From the NCBI RefSeq assembly GCF_004346685.1, contig NZ_SMCO01000012.1, forward strand, positions 45,910 to 109,909: a DNA stretch of 64,000 nt, written 5' to 3'. The DNA is from Sulfurirhabdus autotrophica. GTDB taxonomy: Bacteria; Pseudomonadota; Gammaproteobacteria; Burkholderiales; SMCO01. Below are positions 44,470-53,953 of this stretch, piece by piece. The notes under the pieces are model-generated. The model was given only the letters and a program-made list of their open reading frames with translations. It searched no databases and was not told the DNA's origin. The translations under genes were made by a program, and so were the position numbers. Every line of letters begins with the position of its first letter. Within the stretch, counting starts at the first letter, position 1.

Positions 44470-45339
44470 ATGTTTAAATCGATCCTGATCAGGATGTTCA
44501 CGTTGGTGATCGTGTTGGGTAGTGCCTGTCCAGCATGGAGCGCTGATAAAAAGCCCAGTATCGAAATAGGCATTGCTCCGTTCCTTCCTGTGAAAACCTT
44601 GGCGCAAAATTACGCGCCGATGCGTGCTTATCTGGAACAACGTTTGAAAATGCCTGTTACTTTTGTGACGGCACCTGATTATAAAAGTTTTAATGAACGG
44701 ACAGGCAAGCACGAATACCCCCTGATTATTACAGTGGCTAATTCAGCTTATCTGGCTTGGTCAGAGTATGGGTATATTCCCCTGTTGCGCCCTGTAATTT
44801 ATACGCGACCAGTGCTGGTTGTCAGTAAAAATCAAAATATCGCTAGCTTGAAAGAGCTGCGTGGCAAAACGATTGGCATGTCAGATGCGTTGGCGGTAGT
44901 TTCGATGCAAGGCATGCAAATGTTGCGTGAGGCGGGTTTGGAATCAGGGCAAGATGTGACCATTAAAAACATGCAGAACCACGGCGCGGCAATTAATCTG
45001 GTTATTGCCGGTGATGTGGCTGCAGCTATTGTGTCTGACCGTGCTTTAATTCAGTTACCGGCAGCGACTCAAGATAGTGTGAAAATTATCCAGACTTGGG
45101 AACGCGGTGCAGTACCTGGCATTATTTATCTTGGAAGCCCGGATTTGCCGCGCGAAAAGATTGAAGCATTGAGTCAGGCGATTCTTGAATATGCGCGAGA
45201 TGTTCCCGAGGGTATAGCGTTAATGAAACGCCTTGGTTATGGGGGGCTGGCACCAATAGATCTGGCAGAGCTACGAACCTATGAGCCTTATGGCGTATTG
45301 TTAAAAGAGGCTATGGCTAAGGCGTCTTCAAAACAATAG
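44470..45339 (+). CDS. PhnD-like periplasmic substrate-binding protein
   Basis: The 289-residue protein starts with a signal peptide (MFKSILIRMFTLVIVLGSAC, then PAWSADK) and has the PhnD / phosphate-phosphite-phosphonate binding fold: IEIGIAPFLPVKTLAQNYAP, LRGKTIGMSDALAVVSMQGM and AGDVAAAIVSDRALIQL. The start has GGAGAGGG upstream. PhnD proteins normally serve an ABC importer, but no permease or ATPase gene is near; instead a second PhnD-like gene and a membrane GGDEF-EAL gene follow. I infer that it senses a ligand rather than feeding a transporter. The ligand is unknown. Confidence 0.83.
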   Translation: MFKSILIRMFTLVIVLGSACPAWSADKKPSIEIGIAPFLPVKTLAQNYAPMRAYLEQRLKMPVTFVTAPDYKSFNERTGKHEYPLIITVANSAYLAWSEYGYIPLLRPVIYTRPVLVVSKNQNIASLKELRGKTIGMSDALAVVSMQGMQMLREAGLESGQDVTIKNMQNHGAAINLVIAGDVAAAIVSDRALIQLPAATQDSVKIIQTWERGAVPGIIYLGSPDLPREKIEALSQAILEYARDVPEGIALMKRLGYGGLAPIDLAELRTYEPYGVLLKEAMAKASSKQ

Positions 45340-45451
45340 CGGCATGCTAGGTTATCGCAAAAAAGAAAAATTGGAGTGGATTACAGTTTTATGTGATTTC
45401 ATGTGGTACTGAATATTTGCATAGCTCAGTGAACCAAATTAAAGGGGATAA

Positions 45452-46312
45452 ATGAAAAATAGCGGTTTGTGGAAATGTTTTTCTGTGCATCGGCTTTTGG
45501 TGTTGTTTGCCCTGCTCGTACCAAGCCTGGCTTTGGCTGAAACCCATGTGTTGAGAATCGGTTTGCTTCCGGTGTTAAGCGCGCGGGTGCTGCTTACCAA
45601 TTACCAACCCTTGCGCGCTTATCTTGAACGCGAACTGCAACAGCCAGTAGAATTGGTAACAGCGACAGATTTTCGTACATTTCATTTGAGTACGGTAGCC
45701 GGTGAATACGATGCTGTGGTGACAGCCCCTCATTTTGCGAGACTGGCACAAATTGATGCGAAATATATTCCCTTGGCAGCCTATCGTTCTGCAAACCGTG
45801 CAATTTTGATTACTTCAAAAGATCGCCCCTTGAAGTCGATCAATGATTTACGTGGCCAATCGCTTGCAATTCCAGACAGACATGCCATGGTAGTGAGTCA
45901 GGCGCTGTATTGGCTGGGTGAGCAAGGCATGCATGCGGGTAGCGATTTTAAATTGGTGGAAACTCCTAGTTTGAATAGTGCTGCGTATTCAGTTCAAAAC
46001 CATCAGAGTGTGCTGGCAGTGATGGCACCAACGGGTATGAAGCAAATGCCCGACAGTATCAAGGATAGTATTCAGGTCTTTGCCAATCTACCCGAGTTAC
46101 CGAGTAGTTTGATTTGGATGGCCAATCCCAGAATTGCTGCTCAGGTGCCACAATTCAAGGCTGCATTGCTAAAATTGACGAATGCAATACCTGAAGGCGC
46201 TCTGTTTCTTGAATCAACGGGCTATATTGGTTTGCGCGAAATTACTTTGGATGAGATGAAAACCCTTGACCCCTACGCTAAAGAGTTAAGCGGGATGTTT
46301 AAACGCCCATGA
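45452..46312 (+). CDS. Second PhnD-like periplasmic substrate-binding protein
   Basis: The 286-residue product has a signal peptide (LLVLFALLVPSLALAETHVL) and the same fold and order of motifs as the gene before it: LRIGLLPVLSARVLLTNYQP, LRAYLERELQQPVELVTATD, INDLRGQSLAIPDRHAMVVS and GYIGLREITLDEMKTLDPYA. The two are clearly paralogous but well diverged, so they may bind different ligands. An AAAGGGG site precedes the ATG after a 112-bp gap. The stop overlaps the start of the GGDEF-EAL gene by four bases, which strongly links this binding protein to that sensor. Confidence 0.83.
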   Translation: MKNSGLWKCFSVHRLLVLFALLVPSLALAETHVLRIGLLPVLSARVLLTNYQPLRAYLERELQQPVELVTATDFRTFHLSTVAGEYDAVVTAPHFARLAQIDAKYIPLAAYRSANRAILITSKDRPLKSINDLRGQSLAIPDRHAMVVSQALYWLGEQGMHAGSDFKLVETPSLNSAAYSVQNHQSVLAVMAPTGMKQMPDSIKDSIQVFANLPELPSSLIWMANPRIAAQVPQFKAALLKLTNAIPEGALFLESTGYIGLREITLDEMKTLDPYAKELSGMFKRP

Positions 46313-49134
46313 GTGTAAAACGGTCGTTCTCCCTCAGGACCAAACTGCTACTGGCGAGTATTGTTGTTGAGGCGGTCATGTTGACATTGCTGGTGACAAA
46401 CAGCTTACGTCTTACTCAGGAAAGCCTGGTTAATCAAACTCGTCAACGTTCTGAAGAACTGAATATTCTTTTTAACGGGGCCTTGGGGGCGCCCTTGGCG
46501 CAGCGTGATTATGCAACACTTAATGAATTCCTTGAAGATGTACGGCGGGATCAAGGGGTTGTTTACATGGTATTAAAGGATCGATCCGGTCAAATTGTGG
46601 CTTCTGCCGGGTGGGAAGCAAATCGTGTTCTCCCTGTCCCGAGTCATAGTCTTGAAGTGAACAAGGAAAGGGATGATCGTTTTGATCTTGCAGTCCCCAT
46701 CAAACTTGCTGGACAGACTTATGGAACGCTTTCTTATGGTTTGTCCAGCAAGTTTCTTCATGATGCACAATCACACTTGCTGCAGCAAAGTCTGTTGATC
46801 GCAGCGATAGAGATTTTTCTGTCTTTTGTGCTGCTTGCCGGGCTTGGTTTTTGGTTGACACGTCATTTGGGCATTCTGACAAGAGCAACAGAGGCTGTGG
46901 CCATGGGCGATTTTAATATGGTTTTGCCCGTGAAGTCGGCTGATGAAATTGGTCAGCTCACCCAAACGTTTAATCTGATGTCTGAGACCATCCGTGGTCG
47001 AATTGCAGCATTAACTGAAAATGAGGCTAAATTTCATGCTATCGCTGATTTTACTTACGGTTGGGAAAGCTGGATCGACCCAAATGGTCAGCTGATCTGG
47101 TCGAATCCTTCTGTTGAGCGCATCACAGGCTATACGCCACAGGAATGCATGGAGATGACGAATTTCCCCGTCAACCTTGTTGCAGAATCCGATGCTGAGA
47201 ATGTTTTGCATTCATTCAAGATGGCGCTGCAAGGTGGGGAAGGGAAAAATTTTGAATTCCAGTTGCGCTGTAAAGACGGAAGCATTATATGGGTGGTAGT
47301 GTTTTGGCAGTCAATTTATGGTGCTAACCGCGAAAACAAGGGTATTCGTGCCAGCATGCTGGATATCTCTGGTCGCAAGCAAGCTGAACTTGCCTTGGTC
47401 GATGCCTTGGCTGATCTCAGGCGGGCAGATGAAGGTCGACGTCTTTACCTGCTGAGTACGGAGGAGGAGCGAGCCAGGCTGGTTGCGCTTCTTGGTGCTA
47501 TGAATATGGGTATCCTGTTTGTAAACGCAGATAGCAAGGTTAAGTATTACAACCCTGCATTTATGCGTATATGGATGATTTCAGAGGAAACTACTCTTGC
47601 GGGCAAGTCGGCAGAAGATGTGCTGAAGCATTCCGGGAATATACTGGCCCGTCCCGATAATTTTTCCAAGCACGTTTTGAGCGCTCTGGAAGCCCATGAA
47701 GTGTCCGATAGCTTCGAAATTGTCATGGCTGATGGCCGTGTCATCACGCAATTATCTTATCCGGTGCGTGACAACGAAGGGCGGTTTATCGGACGTTTGT
47801 GGATTTATGAAGATGTCACCCGTGAGCGCCAAACTGCTGAACAATTAATTTATCTCGCAGAACGGGATTCTCTCACCGGATTATTTAATCGACGTCGATT
47901 CCAGGATGAGTTGTCACGGTTGCTTGCAGATTCTGATCGTCATGAAAGCCATGGGGCACTGCTGTTTTTTGATCTGGATGAGTTCAAATACGTTAACGAT
48001 ACCTTTGGTCATCGGGCTGGCGATGCCATGTTGATACGTGTAGCCGGCGAAGTGGGGGCGTTGGTTCGTCGTAACGAAATATTGAGCCGTCTGGGTGGAG
48101 ATGAGTTTGCTCTGCTCATGCCAGACGCTACTGAAAAAGAAGCTGAAACATTGGCAGAGCGGATTGTCCGTGCTATCTCGCAAATTCCGTTCCGGTTTGA
48201 AGGGCAGAATTTACGGTTAACCACCAGCTTGGGGATTGCGCATTATCCTAAACATGCTGTGGCAGCAGAGGAATTGGTCGCTCATGCCGATGCTGCCATG
48301 TATCAGGCCAAAGAATCAGGGAAAAATGCCTGGCGTAGCTATCGTCCAGACCTGGATGATTCCCGCGAGATGGTGAGTCGGCTTTCCTGGAATGATCGCA
48401 TTGGTCGCGCTTTCGAAAACAATCTGCTGAGGCTGCATTTTCAGGGGGTGTATTTAACCGATACAGGTGAACTCTCGCATTTGGAGGTACTGGTGCGGAT
48501 GGTGGATGAGCAAGATGAATCCAGGCTGGTCATGCCAGGGCATTTTATTCCCTTTGCGGAAAAGAGCGGAAAAATACTGGACATTGATCGCTGGGTCTTG
48601 CGTGAAAGTATCAAGTTACTTTCAAAGTCAGCATCCATTCCTTCTCTCGCGGTCAATATTTCAGGCCGTTCCTTTGATGAGCCAACCCTTCCTCATTACA
48701 TTGCTGAGCAACTCAGTATATTTAATGTAAGGTCGAGCCGGTTGTGGGTGGAATTGACCGAAACATCTGCCATTTCGGATCTGCAGGATGCAGAACGATT
48801 TATTGAGGCGTTGCGGCAGACAGGCTGCCATACCTGCCTTGATGACTTTGGCACAGGATTTTCCTCGTTTGCTTACCTGAAGCATCTGAAAGCAGACGTA
48901 TTGAAAATTGATGGCCTGTTCATTCGCGATTTGCCCAATGATCGGGATAATCAGGTGTTTGTGAAATCTATCGTGGATGTGGCGCGAGGTTTAGGCAAGA
49001 AGACAGTAGCGGAATTTGTTGAGAATGCAGAAACACTCGAAATGTTGAAGCGGTTAGGCGTAGATATGGTGCAAGGGTATCACCTGGATAAACCCCGTGG
49101 AGATCATCCGGCTATCCTTGCGGGCATGCCTTGA
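46309..49134 (+). CDS. Membrane HAMP-PAS-PAS-GGDEF-EAL c-di-GMP regulator
   Basis: The 941-residue protein has a first membrane helix near 12-34, a periplasmic domain of about 125 residues, a second helix near 160-180, a HAMP linker, two PAS domains (about 245-365 and 395-515), GGDEF (about 525-685) and EAL (about 700-935). GGDEF is intact, but the I-site reads RRNE instead of RxxD, so feedback control may be weak. The EAL domain has LEVLVRM in place of EAL, with ELTETSAI, DDFGTGFSSFAYL and AEFVENAETL present, so it could hydrolyse c-di-GMP. Its start overlaps the second PhnD-like gene, so ligand-loaded binding proteins may signal through the periplasmic domain. Confidence 0.88.
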   Translation: MSVKRSFSLRTKLLLASIVVEAVMLTLLVTNSLRLTQESLVNQTRQRSEELNILFNGALGAPLAQRDYATLNEFLEDVRRDQGVVYMVLKDRSGQIVASAGWEANRVLPVPSHSLEVNKERDDRFDLAVPIKLAGQTYGTLSYGLSSKFLHDAQSHLLQQSLLIAAIEIFLSFVLLAGLGFWLTRHLGILTRATEAVAMGDFNMVLPVKSADEIGQLTQTFNLMSETIRGRIAALTENEAKFHAIADFTYGWESWIDPNGQLIWSNPSVERITGYTPQECMEMTNFPVNLVAESDAENVLHSFKMALQGGEGKNFEFQLRCKDGSIIWVVVFWQSIYGANRENKGIRASMLDISGRKQAELALVDALADLRRADEGRRLYLLSTEEERARLVALLGAMNMGILFVNADSKVKYYNPAFMRIWMISEETTLAGKSAEDVLKHSGNILARPDNFSKHVLSALEAHEVSDSFEIVMADGRVITQLSYPVRDNEGRFIGRLWIYEDVTRERQTAEQLIYLAERDSLTGLFNRRRFQDELSRLLADSDRHESHGALLFFDLDEFKYVNDTFGHRAGDAMLIRVAGEVGALVRRNEILSRLGGDEFALLMPDATEKEAETLAERIVRAISQIPFRFEGQNLRLTTSLGIAHYPKHAVAAEELVAHADAAMYQAKESGKNAWRSYRPDLDDSREMVSRLSWNDRIGRAFENNLLRLHFQGVYLTDTGELSHLEVLVRMVDEQDESRLVMPGHFIPFAEKSGKILDIDRWVLRESIKLLSKSASIPSLAVNISGRSFDEPTLPHYIAEQLSIFNVRSSRLWVELTETSAISDLQDAERFIEALRQTGCHTCLDDFGTGFSSFAYLKHLKADVLKIDGLFIRDLPNDRDNQVFVKSIVDVARGLGKKTVAEFVENAETLEMLKRLGVDMVQGYHLDKPRGDHPAILAGMP

Positions 49135-49149
49135 TGCGGGTTTTTCACC

Positions 49150-49271
49150 TTAACCCGCAGAGGCGCTGAGAAATCAAGAACATGGTCGTTCGCCGATTTA
49201 CTGTTATAGTGAAAAATAAATTTACGTAACATCTTGAAACCTCTTTTTCTCCTTTGCGACTCAGCGGTTAA
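49150..49271. repeat. Diverged intergenic repeat with terminal inverted arms
   Basis: The left end reads TTAACCCGCAGAGGCGCTGA and the right end reads CTCAGCGGTTAA, which is the complement of the left end apart from a short insertion. The unit resembles a common proteobacterial intergenic repeat type with GCAGAGGCGC and TTTGCGACTCAGCGG ends. It fills most of the gap before the Tim44-like gene. Confidence 0.5.
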
Positions 49272-49404
49272 ATCTGTTTTATCCAGGGAAGCCGCTAAAC
49301 AGGAACTTTTTCAGCCAATATTTTACTAATGAATGTCTGATGGGACATTGTGCAGGGTTGATGTTAAAATCGACCGATTATTCTGGTTTATTAGAGAGGT
49401 TTAC

Positions 49405-50244
49405 ATGCAAAAAGTTTTAGCGCTGGCGCTAACTTTATTTCTAGGTTTGGTTCTTGTGGTTGGTGAGGCGAATGCAAAACGTTTTGGTGGTGGGGGAAGT
49501 ATCGGCAAGCAACGTAGCGGAATTTCCCAGCAAGCCGCGCCTCGTCCTGCGCCAACTCCAGCTACTGCACCAGCTGCCGCGCCTGGCGGCATCCGCTGGT
49601 TAGGTCCTTTGGCCGGCCTCGCAGCAGGTGGTTTGCTGGCCTCTCTGTTTATGGGGCATGGTTTTGATGGCATCAAGCCAATGGATATTCTGTTGTTTTT
49701 AGGGATTGCAGCAGCGATCTTCTTTATTTTCAGCGCTATGCGGAAAAAACAGGCGGCTTCTCAGCCGATGCAATATGCGGGTGCAGGGAATGCAGGGCAG
49801 GTAATGATGCCAGCCAATACCTATGAAACAGGTAGCTCAGCTGGTCAGATGGCTGCTGTTGCCCCGGCTTTTCCATCATGGTTTGAAGCAGAGCCTTTTG
49901 TGAGAAGCGCGAAGTCTCATTTTATCAGGTTGCAAGCAGCCTATGATGACAGGGATTTAAAAGATATCCGCAATTACACCACTCCAGAAATGTTTGCCGA
50001 GATCAGCCTGCAAGTACAGGAAATGGGTGAAGCCAAGCAACGCACTGAAGTGGTGACTTTGAATGCGGAAGTATTGGACGTGGTCACTGAGGGTGATTCA
50101 GCTATCGCTAGTGTTCGTTTCTCCGGATTGATCAGGGAAGATGCTGATGGTAAAGCAAATCCGTTCGACGAGATCTGGCATGTACAGAGAACGCCGGCGC
50201 AATCAAATGAAGGATGGCTCGTAGCAGGTATCCAACAGGTTTAA
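49405..50244 (+). CDS. Tim44-like domain membrane protein
   Basis: From the ATG at 49405, which has AGAGG upstream, the product is 279 residues. It has an N-terminal signal or anchor segment (MQKVLALALTLFLGLVLVVG), a Gly/Ala/Pro-rich linker (RFGGGGSIGK, then APRPAPTPATAPAAAP), a membrane segment near 90-130 (LAGLAAGGLLASLFMGHG and ILLFLGIAAAIFFIF) and a C-terminal Tim44-like soluble domain from about 165 (FVRSAKSHFIRLQAAYDDRD, LKDIRNYTTPEMFAEISLQV). Bacterial proteins of this family are common, but their role is not settled. It is followed by yggX on the same strand. Confidence 0.8.
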   Translation: MQKVLALALTLFLGLVLVVGEANAKRFGGGGSIGKQRSGISQQAAPRPAPTPATAPAAAPGGIRWLGPLAGLAAGGLLASLFMGHGFDGIKPMDILLFLGIAAAIFFIFSAMRKKQAASQPMQYAGAGNAGQVMMPANTYETGSSAGQMAAVAPAFPSWFEAEPFVRSAKSHFIRLQAAYDDRDLKDIRNYTTPEMFAEISLQVQEMGEAKQRTEVVTLNAEVLDVVTEGDSAIASVRFSGLIREDADGKANPFDEIWHVQRTPAQSNEGWLVAGIQQV

Positions 50245-50327
50245 TTGGTAAAAATAACAGTGGTGTATTCAAAGTATTACTGGTGTTTTGAAATTGTTCA
50301 AGTGTTTAAGATTGACGGAGTATAGAT

Positions 50328-50597
50328 ATGACTAGAATGGTAAATTGCATCAAGCTTGGCAGAGAGGCGGAAGGACTGGGATTTCAGCCGGTTCCTGGTG
50401 AGTTGGGGAAACGTATTTTTGATAATGTGTCTAAAGAAGCCTGGGGACAGTGGATCAAGCATCAGACCATGCTGATCAATGAAAATCGTTTGAATCTGGC
50501 TGATATCAAGGCGCGTAAATATCTGGCTGAACAACTTGAAGCTTATTTCTTCGGTCAAGGCGCGGATTCAGTAGCTGGATTTGTACCGACTAAGTAG
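50328..50597 (+). CDS. yggX: Fe(2+)-trafficking / oxidative damage protection protein YggX
   Basis: The 89-residue protein is YggX, a small cytoplasmic protein that protects iron-sulfur clusters and limits iron-driven oxidative damage. [20 protein letters not shown] at the N-terminus contains the conserved Cys, followed by [40 protein letters not shown] and [12 protein letters not shown]. Length is exactly in the family range. It is convergent with phoU. Confidence 0.95.
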   Translation: MTRMVNCIKLGREAEGLGFQPVPGELGKRIFDNVSKEAWGQWIKHQTMLINENRLNLADIKARKYLAEQLEAYFFGQGADSVAGFVPTK

Positions 50598-50629
50598 ACT
50601 GTAGAGGGCTAACCTCTGTAGTTGTAAAA

Positions 50630-50672
50630 GTTGGCCTCGTTGATGTGCTTAATGGCATTCAAGGAGGCCAAC
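50630..50672. terminator. Possible bidirectional terminator between yggX and phoU
   Basis: GTTGGCCTC (50630-50638) and GAGGCCAAC (50664-50672) form a 9-bp stem, with TGTTTT after it on one strand and TTTTAC on the other. The 25-nt loop is large for a terminator. The position between convergent genes suits one. Confidence 0.4.
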
Positions 50673-50676
50673 TGTT

Positions 50677-51378
50677 TTAACCCAGCACTTCGCGTTCGAT
50701 TTCTTCGGGCGTGGTATGACGGACATCCTTCCCTTTCACCATATAGACAACATATTCTGACATATTCTTGGCATGGTCACCCATACGCTCAATGGCTTTG
50801 GCAGCAAACAGAATATCAATGGCAACAGAGATAGTACGGGGGTCTTCCATCATAAATGTAATGAGGTGGCGTAAAACCAGCCTGAATTCCTCATCGACCT
50901 GTATGTCTTGGCGCGCAATTTGACCTGCACTTGAAACTTCAAGACGTGCGAAAGCATCCAGCGATTTTCGCAGCATTTCCAGTACCAGATTCCCCATGTG
51001 TTTAATTTCCAGGAATCTTGGTGCAGAAACGGCATCTTTTGAATAAATCAGCTTGGTCATCCGGGCAATTTTTGCCGCTTCATCGCCAATCCGTTCCAGA
51101 TCTGTGATGGTTTTTACAATCATCATGACGATACGGAGATCACCGGCAGTCGGTTGACGGCGGGCAATAATGTGGCTGCAATCTTCGTCGATCGCAACTT
51201 CAAGCGCATTCACCCGATGGTCGTTAGCGATCACCTGATCAGCAAGCTCGGTATTGCCAGTGGCTAAGGCATCAATCGCATGAATGATCTGCTCTTCTAC
51301 CAAGCCACCCATTTTCAATACCTGGGAGCGTACCGCCTCGAGATCTGCGTCAAATTGTTTAAATATATGTTCTTGCAT
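50677..51378 (-). CDS. phoU: Phosphate-signalling protein PhoU
   Basis: The 233-residue protein has two three-helix repeats, the PhoU layout. The first repeat contains MGGLVEEQIIHAIDALATGN and DEDCSHIIARRQPTAGDLRI, and the second contains LKMGNLVLEMLRKSLDAFAR-like segments with AIERMGDHAKNMSEYVVYMV. PhoU links the Pst phosphate transporter to the PhoR kinase and represses the Pho regulon when phosphate is high. No pst genes are adjacent, so it is a solo copy. The C-terminus (GKDVRHTTPEEIEREVLG) is typical of the family. Confidence 0.93.
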   Translation of the reverse strand: MQEHIFKQFDADLEAVRSQVLKMGGLVEEQIIHAIDALATGNTELADQVIANDHRVNALEVAIDEDCSHIIARRQPTAGDLRIVMMIVKTITDLERIGDEAAKIARMTKLIYSKDAVSAPRFLEIKHMGNLVLEMLRKSLDAFARLEVSSAGQIARQDIQVDEEFRLVLRHLITFMMEDPRTISVAIDILFAAKAIERMGDHAKNMSEYVVYMVKGKDVRHTTPEEIEREVLG

Positions 51379-51457
51379 GACGTTGTCTCCTTACAACTCA
51401 TAACCGTAACAAAAAACGGCCATTTTCTATAGTTTACCCCTTTTTTATGACAATTTG

Positions 51458-52114
51458 CTACGCAGTGAAAGTTTTTACACCGTCTGAAGAGCCTAGCAGC
51501 AATACATCTGCGCCGCGCATGGCAAAAAGGCCATTGGTAACAACACCGACAATCTGGTTGATCTTGGCCTCAAGTTCTACAGGATTGAGAATCGTGAGAT
51601 TATGCACGTCCAGAATGATATTGCCGTTATCTGTAGTAAAGCCTTCTCTTAGTGTAGGTTGTCCACCCAGTTTTACCAGTTCGCGTGCAACATGGCCGCG
51701 TGCCATCGGGATTACTTCTACAGGCAAAGGAAATTTACCCAGCACGTCAACCAGTTTGGTGGAGTCGGCGATACAGACAAATTTTTTGCTGCAAGCGGCC
51801 ACGATTTTCTCACGGGTTAATGCACCCCCGCCGCCTTTGATCATGTGCAAGTGCTGGGTAATTTCGTCTGCACCATCTACGTAGACTTCCAATTCACCTG
51901 CACTGTTCAGGTCGATGACCTGTATCCCATGGCTTTTCAGGCGTTGGGCGGTGGCTTCTGAACTGGCAACTGCACCATCAATCTTGTGTTTGATTTTTGC
52001 GAGTTCATCAATAAAAAAATTAGCGGTTGAGCCAGTGCCCACACCAATAATACCAGCCGGTATATGTTCGATTGCGGCACGTGCCACAGCTTGTTTTAAT
52101 TCATCTTGCGTCAT
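51458..52114 (-). CDS. rpiA: Ribose-5-phosphate isomerase A
   Basis: From the ATG at 52114 the enzyme has 218 residues, the normal length; the upstream in-frame extension does not fit the family. It interconverts ribose-5-phosphate and ribulose-5-phosphate, a step of both the pentose phosphate pathway and RuBP regeneration. [18 protein letters not shown] is the phosphate loop, and [20 protein letters not shown] and [20 protein letters not shown] hold the catalytic Asp-Ala-Asp-Glu and Lys. In this autotroph it complements the Calvin genes at 26-40 kb. Confidence 0.94.
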   Translation of the reverse strand: MTQDELKQAVARAAIEHIPAGIIGVGTGSTANFFIDELAKIKHKIDGAVASSEATAQRLKSHGIQVIDLNSAGELEVYVDGADEITQHLHMIKGGGGALTREKIVAACSKKFVCIADSTKLVDVLGKFPLPVEVIPMARGHVARELVKLGGQPTLREGFTTDNGNIILDVHNLTILNPVELEAKINQIVGVVTNGLFAMRGADVLLLGSSDGVKTFTA

Positions 52115-52396
52115 CTTGTTATTTGTCCTGAAATGCATTGTTAAAACAGTAAAGAATAGCGCCAACTGGAATTTTTAACAAATTCCTATGAAATCCTGAT
52201 AGTCTTGTTATCCAATTAAAAGGAAAAAATTGCTTGCCACGAAAGCGGGAGTAACTGACAAAACAACTGCTTATCTGTAAATTTATCATTACAGGGAAAA
52301 GCGGATATGTTTCGTTTTTTGTATTTTTAATGCAATGGCCAGTAGTGCAAAGATTTTCCTTAATCAGATTATATTTAAGTTATTGAACCTAAACAA

Positions 52397-53923
52397 ATGA
52401 ACTCCAAGCAATTCAAAAACGATTATCTCGAAAAAATACTGACTGCCCAGGTCTATGACGTAGCTGTTGAGAGTCCTCTGGAATTGGCACCGAATTTGTC
52501 CCGAAGAATCAATAACCGTTTGTTGTTGAAACGAGAAGACATGCAGCCGGTTTTTTCATTCAAACTGCGTGGCGCATATAACAAAATGGCGCAACTTTCG
52601 CGCGCTGCCTTAAAACGGGGGGTGATTACCGCTTCTGCTGGCAATCATGCCCAGGGCGTGGCGCTTGCAGCGCAGCGCTTGGGATGCGAAGCGACTATCG
52701 TGATGCCTGCCACCACGCCTCAAATTAAAGTGGATGCAGTAAAAAATCGGGGGGCCAACGTAGTGTTGTGTGGTGACTCCTACACGGACGCCTATGCTCA
52801 TGCACTAGAGCTGGAACGCAAAACAAAAGCGACCTTTGTGCATCCCTATGATGACCCGGCAGTGATTGCTGGCCAAGGCACGGTCGGAATGGAAATTCTG
52901 CGCCAACATTCTAAACCGATCCACGCAATTTTTGTTCCGGTGGGCGGAGGGGGCTTGATCGCTGGTATTGCCGCTTATGTTAAAAGATTGCGCCCTGAGA
53001 TTAAAATTATCGGTGTGGAACCGTGCGATGCGGATGCCATGTACCGCTCCCTGAAAAAGAAAGAGCGGGTTGTTTTGCCGCAAGTGGGGATTTTTGCGGA
53101 TGGCGTGGCAGTCAAACAGGTAGGGGAAGAAACCTTCCGTCTGTGCCGTGAATTTGTAGACGAAATCATCCTGGTGGACACCGATGCGATATGTGCCGCG
53201 ATTAAGGACGTATTCGAAGATACGCGCTCTATTCTGGAACCTGCAGGAGCGCTCAGCATTGCAGGTGCGAAGGCCTATGCCAAGCGTGAAAAGTTAAAAG
53301 ATAAAACGCTGGTGACGATCGCTTCAGGTGCGAACATGAATTTTGACCGGCTGCGCCATGTGGCTGAGCGGTCTGAACTGGGCGAGCAGCGTGAAGGCGT
53401 GTTTGCCGTTACCATTCCTGAAACGCCGGGCAGTTTTAAAAAGTTCTGCGCCATGCTTGGGCCGCGTAATATCACTGAATTTAATTATCGCTATTCGGAT
53501 GCAAAACAGGCGCATGTATTTGTTGGCGTGCAAGTACAAAACCGCAATGAAGTAGATAAGCTGGTTGCGGCACTTAAGCAAAAAGGATTAGGCGCGATAG
53601 ATCTCTCTGAAAATGAAATGGCGAAGTTGCATATTCGGCATCTGGTTGGTGGTCATGCGCCATTGGCTAAGAACGAAATACTTTATCGATTCGAATTCCC
53701 GGAGCGTCCCGGTGCGTTGATGAAATTTCTGGATAGCATGAGCCACAACTGGAATATCAGCTTGTTCCATTATCGCAATCACGGAACGGATTATGGCCGA
53801 GTGCTGGTGGGCGTGCAGGTGCTGCCGAAAGAAAAACCTAAATTTAAGGCATTTCTGGACGAGCTTGGATACCATTACTGGGATGAAAGCAACAACCCCG
53901 CGTATAAATTGTTTTTGGGTTAG
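52397..53923 (+). CDS. ilvA: Threonine ammonia-lyase, biosynthetic
   Basis: The 508-residue PLP enzyme deaminates threonine to 2-oxobutanoate at the start of isoleucine synthesis. The PLP Lys is in PVFSFKLRGAYNKMAQL near residue 60, TASAGNHAQGVALAAQRLG and VPVGGGGLIAGIAAYVKRLR bind the cofactor phosphate, and two C-terminal ACT-like domains begin with VFAVTIPETPGSFKKFCAML and LYRFEFPERPGALMKFLDSM. The two ACT domains mark the biosynthetic form, inhibited by isoleucine and activated by valine. A 282-bp region lies before it, divergent from rpiA. Confidence 0.94.
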   Translation: MNSKQFKNDYLEKILTAQVYDVAVESPLELAPNLSRRINNRLLLKREDMQPVFSFKLRGAYNKMAQLSRAALKRGVITASAGNHAQGVALAAQRLGCEATIVMPATTPQIKVDAVKNRGANVVLCGDSYTDAYAHALELERKTKATFVHPYDDPAVIAGQGTVGMEILRQHSKPIHAIFVPVGGGGLIAGIAAYVKRLRPEIKIIGVEPCDADAMYRSLKKKERVVLPQVGIFADGVAVKQVGEETFRLCREFVDEIILVDTDAICAAIKDVFEDTRSILEPAGALSIAGAKAYAKREKLKDKTLVTIASGANMNFDRLRHVAERSELGEQREGVFAVTIPETPGSFKKFCAMLGPRNITEFNYRYSDAKQAHVFVGVQVQNRNEVDKLVAALKQKGLGAIDLSENEMAKLHIRHLVGGHAPLAKNEILYRFEFPERPGALMKFLDSMSHNWNISLFHYRNHGTDYGRVLVGVQVLPKEKPKFKAFLDELGYHYWDESNNPAYKLFLG

Positions 53924-53953
53924 TAAGTTGATAGATTGTGCGAGGGTTTTTGC

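Noticed and set aside
52230..52330. Possible c-di-GMP-I riboswitch before ilvA (ACGAAAGCGGGAG)
   Set aside because: Only the short GAAAG-GGGA part resembles the class; the GCAAAGCC core and the second stem are missing. A covariance-model search would settle it.
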